From Chelonobacter sp050613185 (GTDB lineage Bacteria > Pseudomonadota > Gammaproteobacteria > Enterobacterales > Pasteurellaceae), in NCBI RefSeq assembly GCF_050613185.1, contig NZ_CP192511.1:124001-188000 (forward strand): a DNA stretch of 64,000 bases, read 5' to 3'. A program made the position numbers and the translations under genes. Position 1 is the first letter of the stretch. The number at the start of each line of letters is the position of its first letter. Positions 17,860-25,097 of this stretch are shown piece by piece. The notes under the pieces were generated by a model. The model saw only the letters and a list, made by a program, of their open reading frames with translations. It had not been told where the DNA came from and did not search any database.

Positions 17860-18240
17860 CTAATTGAATCGCCTGCTAACATTGCAAGTATTTAACAATT
17901 TATTCCACTGTTTATTCTTGCTCAACCAATTATCTGAATGGCTGTTATACAAATAATAGGCTTCTACGCCATAACCAAATCCTTCCGGTGCTGATACAGA
18001 TAATTCATCGTCATCAATATAACGAACATAGTCTTTATTTAATTTTCTCCGTAATGCTTCAATATTATGAATCCATTTTTTCCCATCTTTTATAAAATAG
18101 CGACCATTAAAAGCTCTCTCATCCTGAATTTCAGTATAGCCCAAAGCAATAGCTTTAATTTCACTATCCGTATAAGGTTTGAAAATATAAGGCAGTGTTG
18201 AATTTTCCGTATTTTTATTGGTATAAAACTCACTTCTCAT
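17860..18240 (-). CDS. Unknown 126-residue protein in the adaptation operon
   Basis: I do not recognise a family. The protein starts MRSEFYTNKNTENSTLPYIF after a strong GGAG. It is soluble and rich in aromatic residues (Y, F, W) and Asn. It has no signal peptide, membrane segment or cysteine cluster (one Cys near the C-terminus). A Lys/Arg patch (RRKLNKDYVRY) lies next to an acidic patch (IDDDELSV). It is the first gene of the unit leading to cas2-cas1-cas2 and has its own promoter with the palindrome shared across the CRISPR block. That supports a role linked to CRISPR, such as spacer acquisition or its control, but this is inference. It could also be an unrelated passenger. Confidence 0.75.
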   Translation of the reverse strand: MRSEFYTNKNTENSTLPYIFKPYTDSEIKAIALGYTEIQDERAFNGRYFIKDGKKWIHNIEALRRKLNKDYVRYIDDDELSVSAPEGFGYGVEAYYLYNSHSDNWLSKNKQWNKLLNTCNVSRRFN

Positions 18241-18279
18241 TATATTCTCCTTACCAATTCTTGATATTCAGTAATAGAA

Positions 18280-18326
18280 ATTATAGTGAGTGTGAGCCTA
18301 AATTGAGGGTATTACAAATCTGTAAT
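18280..18326 (-). promoter_or_regulatory. CRISPR-block promoter 1 with shared palindrome
   Basis: The palindrome ATTACAAATCTGTAAT (18311-18326, plus strand) lies exactly 25 bp upstream of a minus-strand -10 TATAAT (18285-18280). The -10 is 40 bp before the start of the 126-residue protein gene. There is no good -35. The palindrome centre would be near -45.5, the position of a class II activator site. Confidence 0.75.
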
Positions 18327-18375
18327 AGATGATAATAAAAATCCAAGAATGGAAAAATAAAAAAGGAAAATATTA

Positions 18376-18411
18376 CCTATCTTCCTTAAAACATCCAATC
18401 TATAAGATAGG
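18376..18411 (-). terminator. Hairpin after the CARF operon
   Basis: Minus-strand CCTATCTT (18411-18404) can pair with AAGATAGG (18383-18376), followed by TAATATTTTCC and a T run. It starts directly at the stop codon of the last gene of the csx16 operon. The stem is short and the loop long, so this is a weak terminator candidate. Confidence 0.4.
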
Positions 18412-19566
18412 CTAATCTTGAGCCACGGGGATAGGGAACCGGCAGGCTTTAATCTCTGCTTCAATCGCAGTTAAATCAATATGTTCTGCTTCAACCCCCA
18501 GTGTATAACACCGGGATTTAGACGATGGTATATAAGGTACATTTTTAGAATTATTATTTAGCCCAATTGCCGCTTTATATTTTTTAGTGATATCCGTTTT
18601 TGATTCAGAAAGTAAACTTTTAAAATCCTCGCCTAGACGAGTACTTTCATTGCCCACAGATTTTAGAATAACCATATAAAGATCAATAACTTTCTGTATC
18701 TTATTTTCATCAGGGCTTTCATATTGATAGGATAAACCCCGTTTTTTAAATAAACATAATGAAAGTAATAAAGCATAGCCACGCGGTGATAGACGTAATA
18801 TTTCACAACCAAAGCGCACTTTTCGATCATCAATTGGCGTTAAAAAGGTGATTGTTGGCGTTTGCAAGGCATTTTGTGCTTTCTCAACCGATTGACTATA
18901 AGATAAATGGCTTCGCAATAAGCCGTCAGGCACGCCTAAACCAAGCCGCACCCAAGGAATTTCGGCTAACATCACTTTTGCCTGTGACACATCAATTTCT
19001 ATCCCCTCGAGATCATTGATCATATGTGTATTCGGTTTTGGATAGAAAAATGTTGGCAAATTTTCATAACGCTCTTCCACCAAAACATGGGAAAGCGAAT
19101 CCTGTTCACGCCCATACAATGACAACGCATAGCCTAAGAAAAAGCCCATCGTTTTGCGCCCGCCTGCGATCGAAGCATGAAGTGCGGTATCTTGTCGCTG
19201 ACAAAATTCACTCACCAAACCAACAATTTGATCCGCAGCTAATTTATTTTCTTCAGGCGTGCGAATATCAGTTAAATCCATATTTTCACTATTTTGAATA
19301 ACATGAATACAGCTTTCATCAAAATGGATGGCTGGCAAATGGTAATCTGCACAAAACTCAGCCAATGCACCTTCCGCCTTTTTACGCCCGCCTTCAATCC
19401 CAAGCAACGCATCCATAATCTCCTCTTTGCCCGGCAAGGTAGTAATCACATGCAATTCTGTTGGGATAAATTTTTTCTCCGTAACTAACGCATAAAGTGT
19501 TTCCGTGATCACCGCCGGGGACATTCCAGTGACTGAAAGCAGTATATTTTTCTTAATCTGGCTCAT
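18412..19566 (-). CDS. CARF-domain CRISPR accessory protein, NE0113 family (Csm6-like / putative ring nuclease)
   Basis: 384 residues. The N-terminal CARF domain shows SVTGMSPAVITETLYAL (from residue 11) and the ligand-loop motif SIAGGRKTMGFFLGYAL, the hallmark of the NE0113 / TIGR02584 group. Databases name that group CRISPR-associated ring nuclease Csm6. CARF domains bind cyclic oligoadenylate made by Cas10. No HEPN R-x4-6-H motif was obvious in the C-terminal ~150 residues, so cyclic-nucleotide cleavage or a different output is possible. The start is the ATG overlapping the TAA of the preceding gene by one base (TAATG), so it is translationally coupled; an upstream TTG is less likely. It contains an uptake sequence. 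Confidence 0.85.
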   Translation of the reverse strand: MSQIKKNILLSVTGMSPAVITETLYALVTEKKFIPTELHVITTLPGKEEIMDALLGIEGGRKKAEGALAEFCADYHLPAIHFDESCIHVIQNSENMDLTDIRTPEENKLAADQIVGLVSEFCQRQDTALHASIAGGRKTMGFFLGYALSLYGREQDSLSHVLVEERYENLPTFFYPKPNTHMINDLEGIEIDVSQAKVMLAEIPWVRLGLGVPDGLLRSHLSYSQSVEKAQNALQTPTITFLTPIDDRKVRFGCEILRLSPRGYALLLSLCLFKKRGLSYQYESPDENKIQKVIDLYMVILKSVGNESTRLGEDFKSLLSESKTDITKKYKAAIGLNNNSKNVPYIPSSKSRCYTLGVEAEHIDLTAIEAEIKACRFPIPVAQD

Positions 19567-20741
19567 TATTTTCCTATCCAATTTTGAATTTTACTTTTCA
19601 ACTGTTGCAATTCTTTTCCATGAATCACTTCGATTTTAAGTTCTTTTGCACGATTTCGATCGGCTTCATTCAGTTCGAAATAACTGACTAAACATTTTTT
19701 CGTCATCAAACCGCCATAATCTTTGAGTGCTTCCAGTTTATAGAGAATGCTTTCAGGTTTATCCGCTGATTTTTTACTCTGCATTATAGCGGTTTTGCAC
19801 TCTACAATATGTAATTTATTATTGGCAATGAACACCACATCAAACTCATTTTTATTGCCTTTATTTTTTTCATCCCACGTTGATTTATTCGGGTTGTAAT
19901 TGGTATTTCCCACTTCCAAATTCAGTGAAATATCTTGTACTTTATTGATATTTTTAAGCTCACTAAATACCACTTCTTCTAACCAACCGCCATTGAGTTT
20001 TTCCTTGGTTGCTTTATTTTTGAAATTGACACGCTCCCCATCAAATGCAATTATCTCTTCATCATGCAGTTCAAATAAGAAGTCGGTTAAGCCATTTTGT
20101 TTAAGTTCTTTATGCTCAAGTGCGGTTTTGTAGCCTGAATTTTCAGAACGGCTTGCAATACCATTTAATTGAGGAATGAGATTTCGATAGCGATCATAAT
20201 AGTGAATAAATTCCTTAACCAAATCTAATTCAGATTCATTCACTGCTAATTTTTGCTCAGACACCACCGAATGCCCATATGCCATCAAATAGTTTTCCAT
20301 GGTGATTTTAGTTGAGAGATGAATATCAGCCATTCGTTTTTTCTCTGCTGATTGGGATACAAAAACAATGCGATTTTTATCGGTGTCCATATAAAAAATC
20401 GGTTTATCTGCCATTGAAAATACATTTTGAGCAGCTATTGCCATCAGTTTTGTGCCACCCGTTACATTCAGCGCAATATCCTCACTTTCATATTGCGAAA
20501 CAATATCTGCAATACGATCTTCAAGCTCTGCAAATTCAAATATATCGGCAAGATTTTCTAAAACAACATTCACACCTAATTTTTCAACGGTGTTTTTAAG
20601 AAATTTGGCTTGTTCTTTCATCTTGTTGGAAACCAAAAAAACCGCTTTTTTCGGTTTAAATTGCGGATCTAAGATCGGTAGTAAATTGGCGGCTGCTTGT
20701 ACTGAAATTAAACAAAAGTGAATATCATATTTTGCGGCCAT
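19566..20741 (-). CDS. CARF-PD-(D/E)xK nuclease, Card1/Can2 type (DUF1887)
   Basis: 391 residues. The N-terminal CARF fold (LISVQAAANLLPI, NVTGGTKLMAIAAQ) would bind cyclic tetra-adenylate. The C-terminal nuclease domain shows GGWLEEVVF followed by NEFDVVFIANNKLHIVECKT, the E...D...ExK active site of Card1/Can2 enzymes. These cut single-stranded DNA and/or RNA when activated, causing dormancy during phage attack (family knowledge). ATG codons at 20744 and 20741 follow AGGAG; the second has better spacing. It lies 18-21 bp after csx16. All catalytic residues look intact although the local Cas10 cyclase is truncated. Confidence 0.88.
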   Translation of the reverse strand: MAAKYDIHFCLISVQAAANLLPILDPQFKPKKAVFLVSNKMKEQAKFLKNTVEKLGVNVVLENLADIFEFAELEDRIADIVSQYESEDIALNVTGGTKLMAIAAQNVFSMADKPIFYMDTDKNRIVFVSQSAEKKRMADIHLSTKITMENYLMAYGHSVVSEQKLAVNESELDLVKEFIHYYDRYRNLIPQLNGIASRSENSGYKTALEHKELKQNGLTDFLFELHDEEIIAFDGERVNFKNKATKEKLNGGWLEEVVFSELKNINKVQDISLNLEVGNTNYNPNKSTWDEKNKGNKNEFDVVFIANNKLHIVECKTAIMQSKKSADKPESILYKLEALKDYGGLMTKKCLVSYFELNEADRNRAKELKIEVIHGKELQQLKSKIQNWIGK

Positions 20742-20762
20742 CATTTTCTCCTGAATTAATTT

Positions 20763-21059
20763 TTACTGTTCTAATGCTTTCACATAAAAAGGCATTAATC
20801 GGCAAGATTGCTGATTAAGTTGTTCTCTCGTTAATTCTTTCCCACGCTGATGTTCTTGCACGTTTAGCGACAAAAAATAAACTTTAGCCCCTTTTTGACA
20901 CACTTGTGCAGCTAAATGGAGCGGTAATGTGCCCATCACAATATCCCCTGCTTGGATCTGCCCAACCTCTAAATGGCTAACCCAATGATCCACCATAATC
21001 GGCTGTTGTTTCATCCACTCCACTGTCCCTTGATGACGGGAAATAAACCATGTTGCCAT
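20763..21059 (-). CDS. csx16: CRISPR-associated protein Csx16
   Basis: 98 residues. It begins MATWFISRHQGTVEWMKQQ and contains GDIVMGTLPLHLAAQVC and VYFLSLNVQEHQRGKEL, matching the small Csx16 (VVA1548) family found beside CARF effectors in type III loci. The family has been proposed to degrade cyclic oligoadenylate and so switch off CARF effectors; that role is family-level inference here. It is the first gene of csx16-card1-NE0113, driven by a promoter inside the 3' end of the cas6 remnant. Confidence 0.88.
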   Translation of the reverse strand: MATWFISRHQGTVEWMKQQPIMVDHWVSHLEVGQIQAGDIVMGTLPLHLAAQVCQKGAKVYFLSLNVQEHQRGKELTREQLNQQSCRLMPFYVKALEQ

Positions 21060-21100
21060 ATTTTAAATGTTAATTACCTTATGTTATTAATAGAAAGCCT

Positions 21101-21147
21101 AGCATAAGGTAATTTTTGCTTAGTCGGCAAAATTACAAATTTGTAAT
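21101..21147 (-). promoter_or_regulatory. CRISPR-block promoter 2 with shared palindrome
   Basis: ATTACAAATTTGTAAT (21132-21147), a perfect palindrome, lies 25 bp upstream of a minus-strand -10 TATGCT (21106-21101), 41 bp before csx16. The palindrome overlaps the stop codon of the cas6 remnant, so it is embedded in the 3' end of that gene. Confidence 0.75.
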
Positions 21148-21501
21148 TTGGTATTTTCCTAAACCAAAAGACGCATTTTTTCCCACGTGTAGCCATTGTC
21201 CTAAATAAAGTAATTGAGCAACCCGCGATGAAACCCGATTCAATTGCCATTCCCCCACTAAACCACCTAATTGCATGGTTTGCTGTTGTCTTGACGAAAA
21301 TCTTGTCCAATCTCGCCAACGCAGCCGTTTATGATCCGATATGTTGTCAATGTGCTGTTTCAACCCATTAAAATCCAGTTGCAATGTCTCTGTAGTATGA
21401 AATTCGGTGAGCAATACCAACCGCTTTGCCAAGCCAATTATTAAGCGTTCAATATGCAGTTCATCCGCAGATAATGGATGTCCGTTGCGTTGAATTCGCA
21501 T
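21133..21501 (-). pseudogene. cas6: C-terminal fragment of Cas6 endoribonuclease
   Basis: 122 residues open from an internal ATG. RWRDWTRFSSRQ, MQLGGLVGEW and LYLGQWLHVGKNASFGLGKY match the C-terminal half of Cas6-type RAMP proteins, including the glycine-rich loop that binds the crRNA repeat. A full Cas6 has about 250-300 residues; the N-terminal half with its catalytic His region is missing. The reading frame overlaps the end of truncated cas10 in another frame by 61 bp and continues upstream only into cas10-derived or junction sequence. It is best read as the right edge of a deletion. Confidence 0.82.
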
Positions 21502-22655
21502 TGGGGTTGATGTTTCACCGCACTTCGTATTTTTTCCGTATTCGGTGCAACAATTAAAAACTTACCTGCCGCATTGGTGATTTGACTTGTACTTGGCAAT
21601 TCGCAAGCCTGTAGTACTTTAAGAGCAGCTAACTCAGAAAATAGCGAAACTTGAAATGAGCGTCCACGCAGTAACTTTGCCGCTTGTTTATTAGTTTCAC
21701 TACCCGAAGCAAAAATAAAATCCTGAATACCAAAAAAATCACCTTGGATTAATAAGAACTTATCTTGCCCCCAGCTAATTTCTCGATTTTTCAGTGATTT
21801 TGCGGCTTCCCCATCGATTTGTCCGTTTTCATGGTGCCAACGCCAAAGTGCGGTCGCCATTGCCGCTGTAGTTTTAGAATGGTCGTATAATGACACTTCG
21901 GGTTTAACACCAAATGCGGTCGCTGACGGAATCGCGCTAGTATAACTTTGCCAAAGACTATCAAAATGATCGAGCCACAAAGACCAAGACTGACGGTGTG
22001 AATGCGGAATCTGTTCTAATCCTTGTAAAAAGGCATTCCATAAAGCATGGTACTCTTTTTGCGCTACACTATTTTCAGAGGGCTCATATCCTTGCCGCAT
22101 TACTGGAAAAATCGTCTTGGCAGAAAGTGGTTTTAACGGATAGCAATAGTCGTTTTTATCCTTTTTCTCCGAAGTGAATGATATTTGCTCTAACAAACTG
22201 AATAAACGCGCTTGATAATGATTTTTTTGTTCACGACGACTTTCACCATTTTCTTTTGCCTGATTATATTGTTCAAACGTTTCTCTTTCAAAACCCGAAG
22301 CCACGCGATCTGCCGTCGCCACCACCCATTGCAAAAAGGTATCTGGTTTATGGTGTGCCGCTGCGGCATTAATCATTGAGTCTGTAATATCATTATTCTT
22401 ATCACTGCGATTTGCAAAAGGAAATACATCGTCTTGAATTAAATCAGGAAGACGACGCTCAAGTAAATCTATCGCCCACCCAGTATAAGCTGCGTGCTGA
22501 TGAGAATGATACTGCCCTTCCTTATTGAAATTAAAATGAGCAGCGAGATAATCTTTTGGTATCTCAATCTTTGCCCGTTGTGCAAATTTACCTAAATCGT
22601 GCAGAAGTGCAACCAATGCTACCCGGGCAGAGGCATTTAATAAATTCGTATCCAT
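21441..22655 (-). pseudogene. cas10: Truncated Cas10/Csm1: HD domain and start of palm only
   Basis: 404 residues where Csm1 normally has about 750-850. The N-terminal HD nuclease is intact in sequence (HDLGKF at residues 19-24; SHQHAAYTG; AAAHHKPD). The first palm region follows (FLLIQGDFFGIQDFIF, KLLRGRSFQVSLFSELAAL). Similarity ends at about LIVAPNTEKI; the last ~25 residues are out-of-frame cas6 sequence. The GGDD cyclase motif, zinc finger and domain 4 are absent, so no cyclic oligoadenylate should be made. csm2-csm5, expected downstream, are also missing. The gene keeps a ribosome site (AAGGAG) and a promoter with the shared palindrome. Confidence 0.88.
21513..21525 (-). repeat. DNA uptake sequence at the cas10/cas6 fusion point
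   Basis: Minus-strand AAGTGCGGTGAAA, a full uptake-sequence core with the first bases of its AT-rich extension. It lies between the last recognisable cas10 codons (APNTEK) and the first recognisable cas6 codons. Its position suggests recombination between two uptake-sequence copies as the deletion mechanism. Confidence 0.75.
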
Positions 22656-22687
22656 TTCAACTCCTTTTCTAATAAGATAATGAGCAC

Positions 22688-22734
22688 ATCATACTTAAAA
22701 TACGATATAAATTATCTTTTTACAGATTTGTAAT
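22688..22734 (-). promoter_or_regulatory. CRISPR-block promoter 3 with shared palindrome (cas10)
   Basis: Minus-strand ATTACAAATCTGTAAA (22734-22719) differs from the perfect palindrome at one end base. It lies exactly 25 bp upstream of -10 TATGAT (22693-22688), 32 bp before the cas10 ATG. The spacing is the same as at the other two promoters. Confidence 0.75.
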
Positions 22735-22802
22735 TTCAATAATTTGAACCAGCTCATATTTTTACCTGTACTACTTTAAAATACAGCCTAATGTATATAA
22801 AA

Positions 22803-22837
22803 AACCGCACTTTACATGTTAATTGCAAAGTGCGGTT
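22803..22837 (-). terminator. Inverted uptake-sequence terminator of galM
   Basis: AACCGCACTTT / AAAGTGCGGTT, 11-bp arms and a 13-nt loop, followed on the minus strand by a T run (22804-22797 read as T). It lies 26 bp past the galM stop and insulates the gal operon from the CRISPR block. Confidence 0.85.
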
Positions 22838-22862
22838 GTGGTTAATTCGCCTCGAATAAACG

Positions 22863-23912
22863 TTAGTTCGTCTCAAATAAAAACACGGTGGTTTTGTGAT
22901 AAGGCTCGTTGGCTTTACTGATTCCGCCGTATTTAAACCATTCGGGGTGATTCGGGGTGTCGGGCAGGGCTTGGGTTTCAAGGGCAATGCCGGCGTGGTT
23001 GGCGTAAGTTGAGCCGAGGCGGTTTGGCGTATTGGCGAGGAAGTTGCCACTGTACACTTGGATCGCCGGCTGATCAGTGAAGACTTTCAAGCATAAATCA
23101 CCGTTGCTTGAACGCAGTTCCACTTGCGCCTCGGCATTTAACCCCGGTTGTTTGAGTAAAAACGCGTGATCATAGCCGGCAACCAGCTGTTGATCGCTGT
23201 CGTTTAAGAAATCTTGCACAACTGTTTTGGCGCTACGGAAATCAAAACCGCTGTTTGCCACCGATTTTAGCGGTGCTTTCGGGATACCTTCGCTATCCAC
23301 CGGTAGATAATAATCGGCGTTGATTCTTAACTGATGTTGCAGTGCGGTTTGATCCGCACTTTCGCCGTCGAGGTTGAAATAAGCGTGGTTGGTGAGATTT
23401 AGCGGCGTGTCTTGATCCGTTTCGGCGTTAAAAATAACCAACAACGCATTATCGTCACGCAATTGATAGCGCACTTTGACCTGCACTGTGCCGGGAAAAC
23501 CCTGATCGCCATCAGCCGAATGTAGCCCGAACTCAATTTGGTTATCATCATGACTTAAAATCTGCCAACGGCGTTTATCGAATGCCTGTGAACCGCCGTG
23601 CAATTGGTGCTTGCCTTGCTGGTTAGCAGCCAGCGGATAATCTTTACCGTTTAAGTGAAAAGCGGCATTGGCAATACGGTTGGCGAAACGCCCGACCGTT
23701 GCGCCCAAATAAGCCCCTTGTGCACTGTGCTGTTGTAAGTTTTCACACCCCAAGACGACATCACGCAAGCTTCCGCCAATCGGAATTTGACAGGAGAGCC
23801 ACGTTGCCCCCCAGTCGGTAAAGCGAACCCGCATTCCCCGCCTATTCGCCAACGCCACCACCTGAAACGGTTTGCCGTCCGGGGCTAATTCTGCATTGTA
23901 AATATTGATCAT
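22863..23912 (-). CDS. galM: Galactose mutarotase (aldose 1-epimerase)
   Basis: Interconverts beta- and alpha-D-galactose so galactokinase can use it. 349 residues; the start MINIYNAEL is set by the ATGA overlap with the galK stop, which implies coupling. Conserved stretches are GATVGRFANRIANAAF, LTNHAYFNLDG with the catalytic His, and the C-terminal GIALETQALPDTPNHPE with the catalytic Glu. Third gene of galT-galK-galM. Confidence 0.95.
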   Translation of the reverse strand: MINIYNAELAPDGKPFQVVALANRRGMRVRFTDWGATWLSCQIPIGGSLRDVVLGCENLQQHSAQGAYLGATVGRFANRIANAAFHLNGKDYPLAANQQGKHQLHGGSQAFDKRRWQILSHDDNQIEFGLHSADGDQGFPGTVQVKVRYQLRDDNALLVIFNAETDQDTPLNLTNHAYFNLDGESADQTALQHQLRINADYYLPVDSEGIPKAPLKSVANSGFDFRSAKTVVQDFLNDSDQQLVAGYDHAFLLKQPGLNAEAQVELRSSNGDLCLKVFTDQPAIQVYSGNFLANTPNRLGSTYANHAGIALETQALPDTPNHPEWFKYGGISKANEPYHKTTVFLFETN

Positions 23913-25081
23913 AAAACACTGACTCCGGCCGAGGCATGGCAAACATAGAAGGTTTCTTTCAAGCCGGTGCGTTTATGATAATGCCCGGCAATCTGGCGGC
24001 GCACCGCGTCGATTTTATCTTCCGGCGCCAACGCGACGATACAGCCGCCGAAGCCGCCACCGGTCATACGTGCGCCGCCGCTGTTACCAATCACTTGCTG
24101 CGCCAATTCCACCAAGTAATCCACTTCCGGCACGGTGATTTCGAAATCATCGCGCATTGAATCATGCGATTGTCCCATCAATACGCCCAGTTGCTGTAAA
24201 TCGCCGTTTTTCAACGCTGCCGCCGCATCCAACACCCGTTGGTTTTCGGTAACAATATGCCGCGCACGCTTGGCGACAATCGGGTCAAGTGCGGTCAATT
24301 CCTCTTCCAACGCCTTAAACTGCGCAATCGAAACATCGCGCAACGCTTTCACGCCGAAGAATGCCGCCGCTTGTTCGCATTGCTGGCGGCGGCTGTTGTA
24401 TTCGCCCGCCACCAGATCATGTTTCACATTGGAATTGACGATCATCACCGCCACACCTTGCGGCACCGGCACCGCTTCGGTTTCCAAACTGCGGCAGTCG
24501 ATTTTTAACAGATGATCTTTTTGTCCTAACGCCGAAATCAACTGATCCATATTGCCGCACTGGCAACCGACGAAACGGTTTTCCGCTTTTTGTCCGATCA
24601 GCGCAATATCAACATGGCTTAACGCCAATCCGCCCAATACTTGACAGAATTTTCCGGTCGCCACTTCCAACGCGGCTGAGGAGCTTAAACCGGAGGAAAG
24701 CGGTACATTGCCGCTGATCGCCAAATCCGCCCCGGTCTTAAACTCGGGACATTTTTCTTGTATATATTTCACCACTCCGCGTACATAACCGGTCCATTTA
24801 TACTCGCCGTCCGCCTGCAAGTGCGGTTCAATCGGTCGGCTTAAATCAAATTCGTCCCATTGTCGCAAATCCGCCGCATACACTCGGAAAATATTGTCTT
24901 CGCGTTTCGCACCGCTGATTGCCGTGCCGTAATCAATCGCACAAGGCATCACGAAACCGTCGTTATAATCGGTGTGTTCGCCGATAATGTTCACCCGCCC
25001 CGGCGCATAAACCAACAGTTCGGGTTGATACTCAAATTGCTCGATAAATTCTTTTTGTGCTTGTTGCTGTGGTAAAAGCAT
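23909..25081 (-). CDS. galK: Galactokinase
   Basis: Phosphorylates alpha-D-galactose to galactose-1-phosphate (Leloir pathway, cytoplasm). 390 residues of the GHMP kinase fold. Seen: the galactokinase signature GRVNIIGEHTDYNDGFVMP, the ATP loop NVPLSSGLSSSAALEVATG, and the C-terminal MTGGGFGGCIVAL. It lies 16 bp downstream of galT and overlaps galM by 4 bp. Confidence 0.97.
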   Translation of the reverse strand: MLLPQQQAQKEFIEQFEYQPELLVYAPGRVNIIGEHTDYNDGFVMPCAIDYGTAISGAKREDNIFRVYAADLRQWDEFDLSRPIEPHLQADGEYKWTGYVRGVVKYIQEKCPEFKTGADLAISGNVPLSSGLSSSAALEVATGKFCQVLGGLALSHVDIALIGQKAENRFVGCQCGNMDQLISALGQKDHLLKIDCRSLETEAVPVPQGVAVMIVNSNVKHDLVAGEYNSRRQQCEQAAAFFGVKALRDVSIAQFKALEEELTALDPIVAKRARHIVTENQRVLDAAAALKNGDLQQLGVLMGQSHDSMRDDFEITVPEVDYLVELAQQVIGNSGGARMTGGGFGGCIVALAPEDKIDAVRRQIAGHYHKRTGLKETFYVCHASAGVSVL

Positions 25082-25097
25082 GTCTTCATCTCCTTTC

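Noticed and set aside
17860..18240. Csm2 (small type III subunit)
   Set aside because: Length is similar, but Csm2 is a compact all-helical basic protein; this sequence is aromatic-rich with mixed structure and lies in the adaptation operon.
21133..21501. Csm4 or Csm5 C-terminus
   Set aside because: The FSSRQ...LGGLVGEW...HVGKNASFGLGKY arrangement fits Cas6-type RAMP ends better than Csm4 or Csm5.
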